DNA from: Coniella vitis
Taxonomy: Eukaryota; Ascomycota; Sordariomycetes; Diaporthales; Schizoparmaceae
Assembly: GCA_011317545.1 (NCBI GenBank)
Contig: WUJK01000008.1
Coordinates: 1,488,001 to 1,552,000 of the forward strand
Direction: 5' to 3'
Length of the DNA stretch: 64,000 nucleotides
The notes below the pieces were generated by a model. It did no database searches. It saw only the letters and a list, made by a program, of their open reading frames with translations, and was not told the origin of the DNA. Every line of letters starts with the position of its first letter. The stretch's first letter is position 1. Shown in pieces: positions 45,383-58,284 of the stretch. A program made the translations under genes and the position numbers.

Positions 45383-48300
45383 AACTGGGGAGTAACTGTA
45401 GTCGCTGCATTCAAGGTCAGTGTCCAGTGTCTCCACGACCTCTCCGAAGAGTCCTTGCGTTTGTGTAAAAGCAAAATTCAAGTATAGGATGAAAAAAAGT
45501 TTCCAGTTGGTACAACTTTGTCCTGTGGCAATGGGTTAGTGACTACAAACGAGCAATCATCATATGGGGAGGTTACAGACCAAAATGGGATTGAGCCACA
45601 GATAAGAGACCTGAGAAACAACCCTTGATACAATCCAGAGCCAGGCATGAATCGGGGACAAGAGAGTTCAATTGAAGAGCAAGCCGTCCAGATCTGGAAT
45701 GTGTCGTGCATTCAGCTCCAAGGTAGTCAAAAAAAAGCATGGTCCAAAGGCCAAACGTAGAAAGGTTGCAGGACCAACGTCCTGGTGTTGAGTCCAGTGT
45801 CCGAGCTGGTTCGATAGGCAAGATCTGCGCATCCAAGGACTCCAACATATCTCGTACATGATTATATCCAGGAAATAGGCGCAGTAAGAACCGATCCTGG
45901 CAGGGGAAGCAAGCCGAAATGTCGTGTCGAGACCGTATAGGCCAATTATCCGGGACCCAATGATCAACCAGAACCTTCAGACATTATAAAAAACGCAGGA
46001 ACCAAAAGGAAAATCCAGAAATCCAGAATAATAACAGCGGTGAGCCGTGTCGACATGTGGCAAAAGCAAACGGCAAACCAGCATCCAGGCTCAAGACATC
46101 CAATGGCAGTTGTTGGCAAGCGTCCATGAAGTTCGAGTCACTCACCTAGACACTCCAAAGTGCCAATATTCAGATAACATTCTGATAATCCGCTCGGGAG
46201 GCCCCCGTAAATATGATTTGTCCAATGGTCCAAGTTATGGGGCATGCACATCAACGGGTTTCTTTAGAAGTCCATAAACCCACGTAATCCAGAAACTCAG
46301 GTCCTCCTTTGCAGACAGGGTCGACTCCATGATATGATGCCAGTTCAGGTGTCCAGGACAAAGTCGAATGCGCAAATAAAAGCTCAAAAACACACGCAAA
46401 AAAAAAGTCAGAACAGACGAAGGAAATAGGTTGTCATAGTATACCTTCTAGTAGTAGCAGTAGTAGTCTGCATTCTCCTGTTGGGTTCCATTTTGAATCC
46501 AGATTGGTCCGAGCGGCTTGCAGAATCCATGTGGGAAACAGTCCTGGGCAAAAAGAGTCCTTTGAGAGCGGGTGCTCAAATACCTTCACCTCGATGAAGA
46601 GTATCAAAACACTTGACAAATTGATCAGGTGTGAGTCCTTGAGTGGCACAACAGCAAAAGTTGTGGTAGATTTCTGAGGCAGCAGAAGCAGCCGCGAGAG
46701 CAGCAACAACAACAGCAGCAGAGCGAGTCCTTGAGGGCAAGAAAACAAGGGAAGTGTCCAGCAGTAGAACGGCCTGTTCTGTTTTCTCTCTTTCCTGAGA
46801 GATTGTTGACAAGTAGTGAGAGTCCTGGGGCAATGGGCCGTTAGAGAATGAGAAGAGAAGAGGCTCTTCGTGGAACTGGGAGCAAGGTAGTGGAGCAGCA
46901 GTAGCACTGTGGAAAAAAGAGCAGAGGCCAGGAAGAGTGAGCAAGTGGATAGATAAGGTGGCGAAGACACACGGGAGATCAACAGGGGAAGTCCAGGCTG
47001 GGGTGTGTGGGAGTCGCGTTGGGCTGAAATGGTTCCTTGCGGGTTGCGTGAGAGATGCGGTGATGACGATGGTCTGAAGGAAGAGAAGGGAGCACGGGTG
47101 AAGGTTGGGCACTGAGAGGGAGGCGTTGGGTTTTAACTTGCAGTGGCCTGGCGGGCAGCCACAACTGGACGTCCAGCGCCTGGAAATTGATGGTATCCAC
47201 TGTGATGCGCTGGCACGCGCTAACTGGACGCGCCAGCCTCTAGCACGCAGTGAATACCCCGCCCGCGGCCGGGGGGCCCTGCAGCAGGCAAGCAATGACT
47301 GTGCAAGCTGGCCCTCCTTCGTGAAGTTGGTGCTTCTCAGCGCTCAAATGGCCGCGTTCCCTCCTGCTTTTTGAGCCCATCACGAGCCCGCCATCTTCAG
47401 TCGTGCCTCTGTCAGATATGCTCTCGCCAGCCTCCTTCTCACCAGCTGGACATGTGCACCTGCACCCTGCGGCGGGCTGTCACACTGGTCGCAGGACGAC
47501 AAGCGGCAGTGTGTGAGCTGGCACGCAAAGCCTGCAACTGCCATTCGCTTTCTCTGCATTGTGGTGTGCCATGGCGAGCGTCATTCGAAGCACCAGGGCA
47601 GCACACCTGCCTTGCTTGCAAACCTTCAGAAGCATCGCGCCGCGTTTCCTGTGCCCTTCCAGCCAATCACTGCCATGGGCAAGGCCTCCGACTGGCCTGC
47701 CTTTGAGTCCTGCGCAGCCAACGCATGCATCCATGCAATCCAAATCCATCAATCAGAAGTAGAACAGACGGACTTCCTGTCCTGGCAGAGGAGGTGCCTG
47801 CACGCTTGATTCCTCTGACACGACGGGACGCTCGGCTTTGTTCTCGCTTCTCTGCTCATCAAGCAGAACGTTCCAACCATCTCCTTCATTCGCGCTGAAC
47901 AGGGCCGGAGCATCCTCCTCCTCGCGCAAACGTTGCCTTTGGTACCATGCTCGGTGATGAGCGTTCGTATCGACGAAAAAGGACCCCACAATGGCTCCAT
48001 AAGCATGGTGTTTTGCTGTGAAGGCGCTTAGTACTCTGGGCACGCAATGTCTTTCTTCATTAAAGCTGTCCGCCTCACATTTGAGACGTTGTCACCATCT
48101 CCTGTCGATCCTCGCTGTACGAAGATGGCTGGTCATCTCAGCTGCAACGCTACGCATGCCTAGGGACCACGTCCCAATCTCGCGTCGCCGTCGGTCCCAA
48201 TCAATACAGGGCAGGGATATGTGCGAGCCCACAACTCACTCTATCATATTAGTACTATGTACATGGTACTGTCAACTCTTCAGTCATTTACTAGCATGGC

Positions 48301-51300
48301 GGGCAGGATGGCGAATCAGCAAGCAAAACCTACCTGGTGGCTCTCTTTCGTTGTGCTAGTGGTTTGGCGCACAGAGACGTGTATGCGCAAGTCCGACCGC
48401 CCAAGATGGTGTTTTTGTTCGACAATCGTGATCCTGAGACGCAGGCCAGGATCAGTCTCCCAGAGCACTGTCGTTCCCTCCTATGGGTTGAATACAATTA
48501 CCTCCCTTCGTGCCATGCACAGCTCTGCTGATGAGTCAACTGCCCTGGGCTTGAAGCTGCCGTTGACAGAAGCGAATCAGCCAGTCGTTCCTGGAGACGA
48601 TAAGCCGGCTGCAATCCATGTGCCCTCGCTCGGTGGGCCAATTGACACTTGATTGATTGCTTCAGCAGCTATTTTTGAAGCCTGCGGTCCCTGAAAATCA
48701 AGGGCCGAGACATCGTTCTCGGTTGCTTCTGGGAAAGCCTGCTAAATTTGTCGCAAGCCGCGATGCGTTGCTGAAGGTTCGCTCAGCTGACTAATAAGTA
48801 CACCAACCATGATTCAAGGCTCCCAGTCGATGAGCTTCCAAGGTTCCGAGAAAGGCACTGACGACACTGCTGCAATCTCGTACATGCCTCTTTTAGTCGC
48901 ACCCTGGACTCAGCTACGATAAGCGCTTCCAAGATGACTCATGGTCGGCTGATTGCAAAATCCCTCTTGTCACAAAACGAGCCCTCCGATGTTATCCAAC
49001 ATTCTTAATCGCTTCAGCTGCGACCGAACGTCGTCGATCTGAAGGCTTTGTTGGCCCGCCGGAGCAGGGCTTTCTAACGTGTAAGTGAAACCGGACAAGT
49101 ATCATCGGAAGAGGAAGAGGTGTGCATGCTACTGAGGGCTTTCCCAGGCGTGGCCTTTCCTGACGTATCCTGGTCGGCATGCTCTGTGACTTTGTGCTAA
49201 CAGCGTCCCAGGATGAATTGCCCCTAAAAGTGATCAGCGAGCCTCAAGCAAACGGCATTAAATCTCTGGCGTCTTGGAGCTGCATTGGCTCGGGCATGAA
49301 CGATGGGCATATACGTGCTATCTCGAACAGCATAAGCAGCGCCCGGCATTCATTGGTAATCGGTATCCAGACGCCCACAATCGCCTTCAAGTCACGCTCT
49401 CACTATTATGTCTTGTTGCGCCATTTTGTGAGCCATAAATTTGGTACACCACGGCTCGCGCGGAGATGAAATCTCGGTCACTGCGCCCGTCGAGTGGCAA
49501 TACCGAACAAGACGGGACCATCGCAATATAGCTCTCAGTGATTGGGCGGAAGCAAAGGCTGGACCTGGCCCGAATATCTGCAATCTGCTCAAGAATCTGT
49601 CGACTGATCAAGTACAGCAGCCTGTCCAAGACACAGCTCTAGTGTGGCTCTCGCCGTTCTGGAAGACGGCAATTCTGACGTGCAATCAACATACACGCTT
49701 GAGAAAATCACAAACGTGACAAGTCAGAAGCTGTGAAGCGGTGTCCTTGACTTCATTCAAACAATACAACAGGCCCCTGCGGAAGCTGTTCATTCCGATC
49801 ATTGTTCTGTCACGATTCAGATGCGATTCATTTCCCAGTTGCCAACAGTGAGGCTGATCGACAATTTGAACTAAACTGAAATATTTCACAGTACGGGACG
49901 GAGTCATGGAAAGCGCTGGCTTGGAAACACAAGGCTGCGCTGCTGTGACCCTTGCAGTAAATGCAGTGCCTAGATGCTTTCCAGCCACTCCATGTACGGC
50001 CTTATTGCACATCTCGAGGACGGCCTGAGTTGGGCGAGGCTAACAGAACAAGATCATTCATATGGCGATGCAGAATGTATCATACGGTAATTTAGGCTCG
50101 GCTTTATCATTGTTCATTGTCAAAGAGTATGAATCTCTCCAGTCCGGCGGTAGGACGACAGCACCGCATGAGGCATTGTTTGGAAGCCCCGCAGCCCCCA
50201 CCGGGCTTACTTGCAAAGTCAAAAGACACACCGCCGAGAACTTTTCAGTGGAAGGGACGTCCTAATTGCAGTTTTCTTGCAAAAGTTTTTTCTTTTCTTT
50301 TCTCTTCGTTCGTGTTGGCTTATCCACCGCTTTGACGACTGGGTTTCTAAAAGGCCGAAATGTTCCACAGGGACACTTCAGAATAACACGGCATGTGTTG
50401 CCGCTCCCGAACACTCAGTGGACTCGAGTGCAAGACCGTTCACTTACCGCCTCCATACGGTCCTATATTCTGTGCAACCGCACACAGCCCAAAAGGTAAA
50501 ATAAAAAAAGAATGTTGCCTGAATAGCAATACTCTCGCCTGTCGCGCCATGGCAGCACAGCGAGCGTATCAGCCGGCTTCCTTTGGACCATGAGAGCATT
50601 GCCGGTATGAGATGACAGGCGGGTCTGGCATCAATGCCTTCGTTGGGCTGCATTTGTGCAGCTTCCCTGCCTAACGTCACCGGTGCGCTGTCACCGTACC
50701 CAAGGATCCATGGTTTCCCCTGCAAGAAATGTCAGGATTCCCCATTCCTGGCGAGGAAACGCACAATCCATGTTCGGGCCACGATGCAGCGTCGCATTAC
50801 GGCCCAACCACTCAATCGCCTTTTGCCCGCCAAAAGTTTACACACTTTTGACCATGGTTAACATTGGCACTTACTATGTACAAGAAAAAGACTGTGCGAG
50901 GACACCAAACGCCAGCTGTGCTGGTCCTGGGTTCTCCCTGCACCTGGCGAGCCACTTGTCCATCTCCGTGGTCCCTTCAGACGCGCAATCTTCCCGGTTA
51001 CGGTACTTACTATGTGGAGGGTAATCAATGTTCTGGTTGGCTTGAAGTGCTAAGTATCATACGGCCAGCATCTGGCTGTTGCTTTTCCCCCCCATCTTCC
51101 CCCCATCCCACGGTCTCGCCCGACTTGATTGCAAGAATCCTTTCCTATCTGCTACGCTGCCTGGCTGCTTCACACGGAATTACTTGCAGAGGCGGTTGGA
51201 CAAGTCGCTGTTCGCTATTTCTGGTCGTGTGGATCCCGGTGGCGATTTATCAAACCATTTGTGTCGATTGTTGCCAGCATTGGGGAACCTTCCGCAGCCC

Positions 51301-51964
51301 TGTCCGCAAGGTTGATATCGAGCGAGCCACTGCTCGCCTTGGGAAGCCTTTGCTCGCGGCCTCTCGGTAGTTAAAAGCGACCCTCGGCTTCTACGACCCG
51401 TCGAACTGGCACCTTGCCAACCAATCTCAAGTCGCCTGATCGACTGAAAGCTCAAGAGGTAATCCATCGCCCTAAAGCATTGCACTGCTAGGACAATTGC
51501 CGTATCGCAATATCTTTTCGTACGGACATCTGGGGAACACAGACTCAGCAATACGAGTTATCGCCCCTTCCGGACTAAGCACCTGGATATCTCGCACCTG
51601 TCTTGGACACCACCACAAATTCTTGGGATATACACTTCCACCGTGGATTGCCTTGAGAGCCCACTCAAAGTTGGCCAAAGGAAACCAGGAATAACATTGG
51701 CCACAGAGAGGACTAGTCCGTGGACTTCAATTCCTCGGACGCATACCAGCTTATTACTTCCTTTTGGATTGGTTCCGTGGCCCAAGGGTGGTGGTCTAAT
51801 CCGCGGATATTTTCTTCTGTGCGTTGTTGCTGCTTCCCACGGGCCATTTGGGAAGTCATTCTCCGTCCTGCCTTGATTTGCTGGATACACCCGCGGGTTC
51901 GAGTTACCGACTGAGTGATAAGGATGGCGCAATCGGAGTTTTCTTACAGGAATGCCAAGGGTCC
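45383..51964. other. 6.6-kb gene-poor region
   Basis: The left 1.7 kb (to about 47100) probably holds the long leader and an upstream exon of the C2H2 gene; on the minus strand it is rich in CTCTCT/TTTCCT pyrimidine tracts (for example the complement of 46680-46900). Beyond it I find only short frames with no motifs. Recurrent motif copies occur at 48251-48270, 50872-50881 and 51008-51016. No tRNA, rRNA or transposase is recognised. Confidence 0.5.
48251..48270. repeat. AGTACTATGTACATGGTACT near-palindrome
   Basis: 20-bp copy of the recurrent palindrome with a single mismatch pair (ATG/CAT arms, A versus G). It lies in gene-free DNA. Confidence 0.7.
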
Positions 51965-53092
51965 ATGGGGCACAGCAAGGTGCGAAATGAGAGACTTATT
52001 CCTCGGATGGATGAGCATCCGCTAATGCGCAGGCAAAGTCCTATTGTGTACCAGGACCACGTTCCCGGCAGAGCACCTTATGACCATACATACAGGCCGC
52101 AGAGGTGAGGCGAGAAGCTCCTTGCTGGACTTTTTTTTTGGTTGTTGAGGGCTTCATAATAACATTCTGTGCAAAGTGTAACATACAATGCGAGCAACCC
52201 AACCTATAGCCTTCAGGGCAGCACGGCAACAACGTCAACCAGACACGGCCGAACAGAAACAACCTACCCCATTACATCGAGCTACACCTCGCCCAGGCCT
52301 TTGGCAGTAACATATGGGCATACAGCCCCATCAACACAGGCCTTTGCGCCTTACAAGAGCCCGAGTCCGCAGCATTGGGACCACCAAGGGCGGTTCTCAC
52401 CTGTGGACTCTATGGATGATATTGTGGTCTCGCCAAGCCTGTCTGACTACTCCATGGGCGACAGCAGCGGTACCACGCCGCCGGGAAAGCACAGGGCTTC
52501 AAGCGGCAAGCGCTCGCAGCGAAAGCCATCCAATCGCGACGAATTTGACGGCCCGCACCAGTTCTTGCAACGGCCACCTCCAGAATACATTGCGATGCAG
52601 GAAAGGGAGCTACCGCATCTGCCTACCAACCTTCTCGTGCAGGAACAGGACAGCGTACTCTCACAGGTAAACGACCGTCTTTCGCAATGCGCCTTCGATT
52701 TTGTTGCCAAATACCAGTTTCCTATCCCCCTCACTCAGGATATGCGGCCGGTGGAGCGGCCTCAAGACCGGGAGTGGACTGAGTGGGTATATCTCCTCAA
52801 GCGTCTAGCAACGAAGCGAAGAATCCCTGCACGTGTTCTATACAATGGTCAGATCAAGCAGTTTGTGACCATCCTCGAGAACAGTCTGGAAATGAGACAT
52901 GCAGCCAAGCATCAAAGTCGGCCGCTCAAGGACGACAGAAACATCTTGCAACTCATTAGCGCAGGGATACAAGTGGCCAAGATACTAAAGGATGCTCAGG
53001 CCATGGACTACCTGGACAGACTTTACATCGCAACAGAGCAGCAGATACAGGAGAGGGCCAAGGCGGCTGCTGTAAGGTTCAGCCGAGCTTGA
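51965..53092 (+). CDS. Unrecognised protein, about 351 residues; start tentative
   Basis: Two exons, 51965-52104 and 52177-53092. The GTGAGG donor and AAG acceptor restore phase (YRPQ to SVTYNASNP). The start at ATG 51965 is the first in-frame ATG; an upstream exon is possible. The N-terminal about 150 residues are Ser/Thr/Pro-rich and disordered. The C-terminal 170 residues look folded and conserved, with FDFVAKYQFPIPL, DREWTEWVYLLKRLATKRRI and a helical end with LQLISAGIQVAKIL and DYLDRLYIATEQQI. No membrane helix or signal peptide is seen. I do not recognise the family; an all-helical fungal-specific domain is the best description. Confidence 0.6.
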
Positions 53093-53410
53093 AGAAGCTT
53101 TGGAACAATTACACAGCTGCCCTGCCTCTTTGCCCAGCCTGTGTAGGCTGTTTGTAATTGCTCTTGCAACATACTGCGTTGGAATCCAAACTAAGGCAAT
53201 GATCGATGAGGTCGATTTCAGCACTATGGCTGCGAAGGAGCCTGGTTTAGTCCTTTGGAGGAACGATGCGTCATCAGACGAATGAAGGTCAATTCAAAGA
53301 CTTGCCCGCTTGAAGCATGACCTAGTCCTACTCAGCGTCGTACGCCAGGCCTGATCCTTACGTCAATTTCGTTCTGTTGCGTTCCGGGTCGACCATGGAG
53401 CAACACAGAC

Positions 53411-53447
53411 CGGGGCCCGGGGCTAATAATAATAATGATGATGATGA
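53411..53447 (+). repeat. GGGGCCC block and TAA/TGA trinucleotide repeat
   Basis: A CCGGGGCCCGGGG palindrome adjoins four TAA/AAT units and four TGA/ATG units. Confidence 0.65.
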
Positions 53448-54690
53448 AGCACGAAATTCTACGAAAAAAGACGAACGCATCAAGGAATTAAAAGATTAAA
53501 GGTGGTTGAAAGAGTGGGACAATGGCACCAAGAGGCCGAGCACCGCAACGGCCTTTCCTCTCTCTCACATACGCACACGCATCCACCATTGCAGGCACCC
53601 GAGTCATTGCGAGTACACTTGCTTGTGTAGTACCTCTCTGATGACGGCCGGCCATCTCTGTGGCATCCATCTGGCTGATGGTCCATCTTGGCAAATGCTA
53701 CGACACGAGCAAAGAGGAGGGGTCTTTGCAGTTGAAGGAGGAAGTCGACTCGCTGCACGCCGTTACCGAGTTCGAGACATTAGTGTCATGCGCGTCACCG
53801 CCTCGTTACAATGGTTGCCTTCGTCATATGATCGTGTATTGGTATTTGTATTCGAGAATTATATTTGTAGAGAAAGGCTGTTATGAATGTCAACATCACT
53901 TACATGGTACGGCGCTGCTGCACAGCCCAATGTGATACATCATGCTCTACCTCAACATGCCATTCTGACCTCTCGAAATACTTCGTCTTGTCTACACCTG
54001 TCACTGGAGCCCCTCCTCGCGGAGCAAGGCAACCAGCGCCGCCCTCAACATATATTTAGGGTGCGCATGCAAGCCATGATGTGGCCAAGCAACGCGCTGC
54101 GCCGTACTTTTTCCACGATAGTAACTGACTACTCACATACACACAAAGATAAGCCTGATAGAATGTCGGAAACGTGCATCTCAGTACGCTGCAGGCTCCC
54201 GTGTCTAGAGTAACTCTCCCCTCATCGAGCCTCTGGGAAGTGCTTCCGATATTACTGCTTGCAGCGGCCACCGTCCGCTCTGCACCGACCGGCCAAATTG
54301 GTTACGCTCTGTTACACGCATATTGGCCGGGAAGCGTGCCGGTTGGCTATGGAAATAAGCAATACTGGCTTTTTCAGTGTTTCAGATCTTTGGTCGTCTT
54401 TCTGCTGATGTTTGCTGCTACAAGGCTGACGTCTGCTCACTCACTGGTGCTGCATATGAGGGCAGTCTTGGCCGATTGGCAGTCACCAGACGATTCTCAA
54501 GGCCTGACCTAGAAGGAACTGATTCGTAGCGAAGAGTACATACAGTAACCGAATTATCACCCACAATTGTTATTCAATTTTGGGAGGAGAGGGGGTGAGT
54601 TGTTGGTTGATTGATGGGGGGCTCCTCGACGATAGAATGCATATCCCGATATCGTAAGGCAAGTACGAGCGTGTCCTTCTTCCTTGCGCC

Positions 54691-54727
54691 ATAGTACATA
54701 TTACTATGTACCATGTACTATAGTAAG
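54691..54727. repeat. Nested TACTATGTAC motif array
   Basis: Overlapping copies in both orientations: ATAGTACATA, then TACTATGTACC, then ATGTACTATAGTA. It is the densest cluster of the recurrent motif in the window. Confidence 0.7.
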
Positions 54728-55769
54728 GAGGGTTGTCGAGGAAGGTGTCCACCCATCTCTGTCACCCTTCGGCCGGCCAGCATCCCGATTGGGGCCTGCT
54801 TCGGTGGCGCGCAGTAATGTGATTGGTCACGCTGGCAGTTTCGGTCGCCCAAAACAGTCTAGCGCTATTTGCGGCCCCTGCTTTTCCCCTAAGACCTGCT
54901 CCTCCTGGCTTCTGCTTCATCTGCGTGTACTGCCGCCCGGCTCGCATTGGCTGGCTGGCTGGCTTAATAGCCACCAGCGTCCAAGCAGCTGATTGTGTCT
55001 CTGCTTCCTTGAATTGGCCCCTCTCAGACGCCGCTCAGATTCGACTCTGCTGTGCCGGCACATGAGTTGTTTTGCTTTTTCTCGCTCCGTCTCCTTCGAC
55101 ATCTCGTCCTTTGGCAGTCCAACTTTGGGCCAGGCCGTTCCATCGTTCGGTCGATTGTCCTTCATCCCGCCTCCAAGAGAAGCAAGCATACAAGCAAGCA
55201 AGCAACAAACGATTTCCGAGCCAGCAGCACGTACGCAGCAAGCCGACGTCGACGAGAATTCACGCAATTTTGTTCTTTGATTTTGATTTTGGACCGCCTT
55301 GGTCGCATCTGCGGAGAGCGGCTTCCCGCAGCGACTTTTTTGGGGCTATTGAAATTGCAGTGCAGCACGACCGCAGGCACGAGACCGCAGACGTACAGAC
55401 TCTAAAGAGGCAAACCGCCACAGGAGTGTGAGCCAGGCCCCACGCACACAGGAGTACAGTCGAAGAAAGGAGAGGGGCAGGGGAAAAAAGAAAACACAAA
55501 ACAGGCACGACGAGAGGGGCGTGTGCGCTGCCCTAGCCGTCCGTTGCCTATAACCAACCACTCAGGTGTACACTCGCCCTAGCATGTAAGCAGCAAGCGA
55601 CGAGGACAGCAACCTCGGACCAATCTCTATACAATACAGTGCAAAAGGGTTGAGACACACAAGAGTGAGCATAACTCTGCTCGGTATCCTTCCCACCACA
55701 CTGGACGCCAACAGAATCCGACAGCCTTCACCTCCCCGCCGGCCAGGTCACCTGGACCCTCACGCATTC

Positions 55770-58284
55770 ATGGCGGCGCTGCTCCTTTCGGAAGCCTCTC
55801 CTGGCTCGGGGTTTTCTATCCCTCTGGACGAGGATGAAGAGACCCAGTCCTGGCGCTTTCTCGATACCCTCAGTGCGGGAGCTGCATCCTTCGACGGCGG
55901 CTCCGGTGAAATGCTCTTCACTGCGGGTAGTCCGTCTATTGTCAGTCAAGGGTCGTGGAACATTGTTCACAATGGCGGCCAGCCCATGAGAGCACTTACC
56001 ACGCCATCTCCTGTCATGTCGCAGAGCGCCAACATCCTGTCGACGTCCTCTTTCTCGGGAGTTTCGGCCTTTGGAATTGCGCCCCCTCCTCAAATTGATA
56101 GTGGCGGTCGCGACATGGGGTTTGACTTTCCAAATATGGCTCTAGACTCTCAGCAGCAGCAGCAGCAACATCAGCATCAGCAGCAGCATCAGCATCAGCA
56201 TCAGCAGCAACAACAACAACAACAATTTGTTACGCAAACACTCCTCAACGAGCCAGTGTCATCTTTCGCCCCACAGAATTTTGTCTTTGATCTCCAGGAT
56301 ATGCTGATGTCCGGGTTCGATCCAAGCTTCGGCGCCAGCTTCATGTTGCAGGACACCGGCTCCTTGCAAACGCTACACCAGGAAACTTCCTTGACGCAAC
56401 GCCTCGATATTCCCATGTCAATGCAAAGTGCCAACAACGTGCAGCCATGGGATCCCACCATGATTCAGCAGAACAGTCACTTCGTCGGGGAGCAATTAGC
56501 CACTCCACCCCCGAGATCCGATAACTCGTCCATTTCACTCAGCCCAAGAAGTCCACCATCGCCACCAATCAAACAGGAACACTGCCATGCCACAAAGAGA
56601 ATCAGCTCCGCTTCTATCCATAGATATCCGAAAAAGACCTCAGGTGTTCAGAAGATACAGAAAAAGAAGACAACCTCACCTACTCGCACATCGCCCGATA
56701 ACTCAGACACCAGGCTCAAGGATGGCATCCTTATGTTCTGCAACCAAACGGTTGACACGTGGGGAAAGCCTAACTTCGCCGACATGGAGAATATCGAACG
56801 GTCCTCACAGAAGGGACGCAAGGGTGCGCTGTCGGAAGAGGTCCGCGCCAATGCCCTCAAGGTCCGTCAAACAGGTGCATGCTTCTGTTGTCACATCCGC
56901 AAGGTGAAGTGCAATGACCAGCGGCCGTGCAAGAATTGCGTCAAGGTATGCACGCAGGTGCCCGAGGTTGTCTGCTGGAAGTTTCCGGACTTTGCCGAGA
57001 TCTTGCTCCCAGATTTTCTGCGCACCCACTTGCAGCGCGAGGAGACAGCCCGCTTCATTGAGGAGAACGTTGCTTCATTCACTATGAACGGAATCAACAA
57101 GCCCTGTCGTATAAGCTTGTCGTCAGGAGTGCATTTTACGACCAAGCTTGTTGTCATGGCGAAATTCTTTACTGCCAGAGACGTCATGTCGGACATAAAT
57201 ACACACTGGTACCACTTCATCGGTAACTCAGGGTTAGAATTGGAGAGATTGCAAGCTGCACCCATTGGTCTTGAGATCTTGGATGGCGCGGCGGGCGCGT
57301 CCAAGCGAAGTGAGCTGAGGCGCAAGATCGAGGCGTATGCCGATAGTCTCGTCTTGGAGCCAGATTACGCGAAGCAGGTGACCGGCACAGTCCGCAAGAC
57401 TCCAATACCATTCGAAATCCTTAGCATTGTCCAACAGTATGCTACGAAGTCAAAAGCGGTCATTGTGCGTAGGGCATTGTCCATTCTAGGCATGCACTAT
57501 GTCATGACGCGCCAGCTACTCATAACACAACAGAGCATTGCGAATTTGCAGCAGATGGATCTCCCGATCTCCACTGGCATGTTCTTGACGTCGCGGCTTT
57601 TAAATCGACAGATCAAAATGGTGCTTGACGACATTATGCAGCAAGAAATCAATGTGCTTTTTGACGATTTCACCAAGCGTCTGAAGGGCAAGAGCCGCAA
57701 ACAATGGGCGCCATGTTTTGCGGCCTTCCTCGTCTTCTGCCTTCTGATGGAGGCTATCGAGATGGCTGCTGACACGTTTGCCATTACGCACAGCGAAATC
57801 GAGCTTCGCAGTGGAAGGCCACCCGATTTCATGCGGGCACGCGCACTTGAACTGAACAAGGTAATCGAAAACATGCCGTTTAAGCAGTTTGCTATCCAGT
57901 TCCACAACATCTTTCAGACGCACTCGCGCGAGGCAACAGCAAAAGCATTCAATCCTCTCTTTGGCGAAGGGTTGAATGAGTTAGCCGCAGACGATCCGGC
58001 GGCACTCGAAATGATACTCGCCTTGCGAAATCTCATTGCTATGGAGTGTAAGTAGCCTTCCCAGCCCTGTTTGGACCTGTGGTACATAAAAGTATGTATG
58101 CAATTTTGGTACTGACAATACGCTTGTAGGGAGTCAATTGGACTGGCTCACCTTTGATCCTATCTTGCCTAACGTTGAAGATCACCCGTTCCCAGTCGAG
58201 ACGGAAGAGCACTACGCGGGCCGCCTGGTGTCGAAGTTCCTGCTATCATTTGAACGTCCTAACTATATTTTTGCTTCTGCGTAA
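55770..58284 (+). CDS. Zn2Cys6-type transcription factor with polyQ/H tract
   Basis: Two exons, 55770-58047 and 58130-58284, give 810 residues; the GTAAGT donor and TAG acceptor join in phase, turning an in-frame stop into EWSQLDWLTFDP. The N-terminal 350 residues are Ser/Gln/Pro-rich with an acidic patch and a Gln/His run (about 127-152), suggesting an activation region. A basic segment (KKTSGVQKIQKKK) precedes the cluster. Cysteines at 371, 374, 381, 387 and 390, with CHIRKVKC spacing, match the Zn2Cys6 motif; the sixth could be Cys394 or Cys402, so the last spacing is atypical. The zinc cluster is central rather than N-terminal. The C-terminal 400 residues are helical and resemble no regulator I can name. 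Nuclear DNA-binding is inferred. Confidence 0.8.
56149..56226 (+). repeat. CAG/CAT/CAA repeat coding Gln/His tract
   Basis: Mixed CAG, CAT and CAA codons in frame give a Gln-rich run with His interruptions in the activation-like region of the Zn2Cys6 protein. Confidence 0.8.

Larger units (their letters stand above)
53093..55769. other. Intergenic region and long leader of the Zn2Cys6 gene
   Basis: 2.7 kb. The last several hundred bases before 55770 are CT/CA-rich and probably form a long 5' leader. A compound GC run and (TAA)n(TGA)n repeat lie at 53411-53447. Overlapping motif copies at 54691-54727 form a nested array. No gene recognised. Confidence 0.5.

Noticed and set aside
46576..47295. 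Minus-strand 239-codon ORF upstream of the C2H2 gene
   Set aside because: Low-complexity Leu/Ser/Pro composition from CT-rich DNA; more likely a leader or non-coding region.
48221..48652. Plus-strand 143-codon ORF, and the overlapping 48337 frame
   Set aside because: No family motif and no splice partner; a short FDNRDPETQ stretch was intriguing but not enough.
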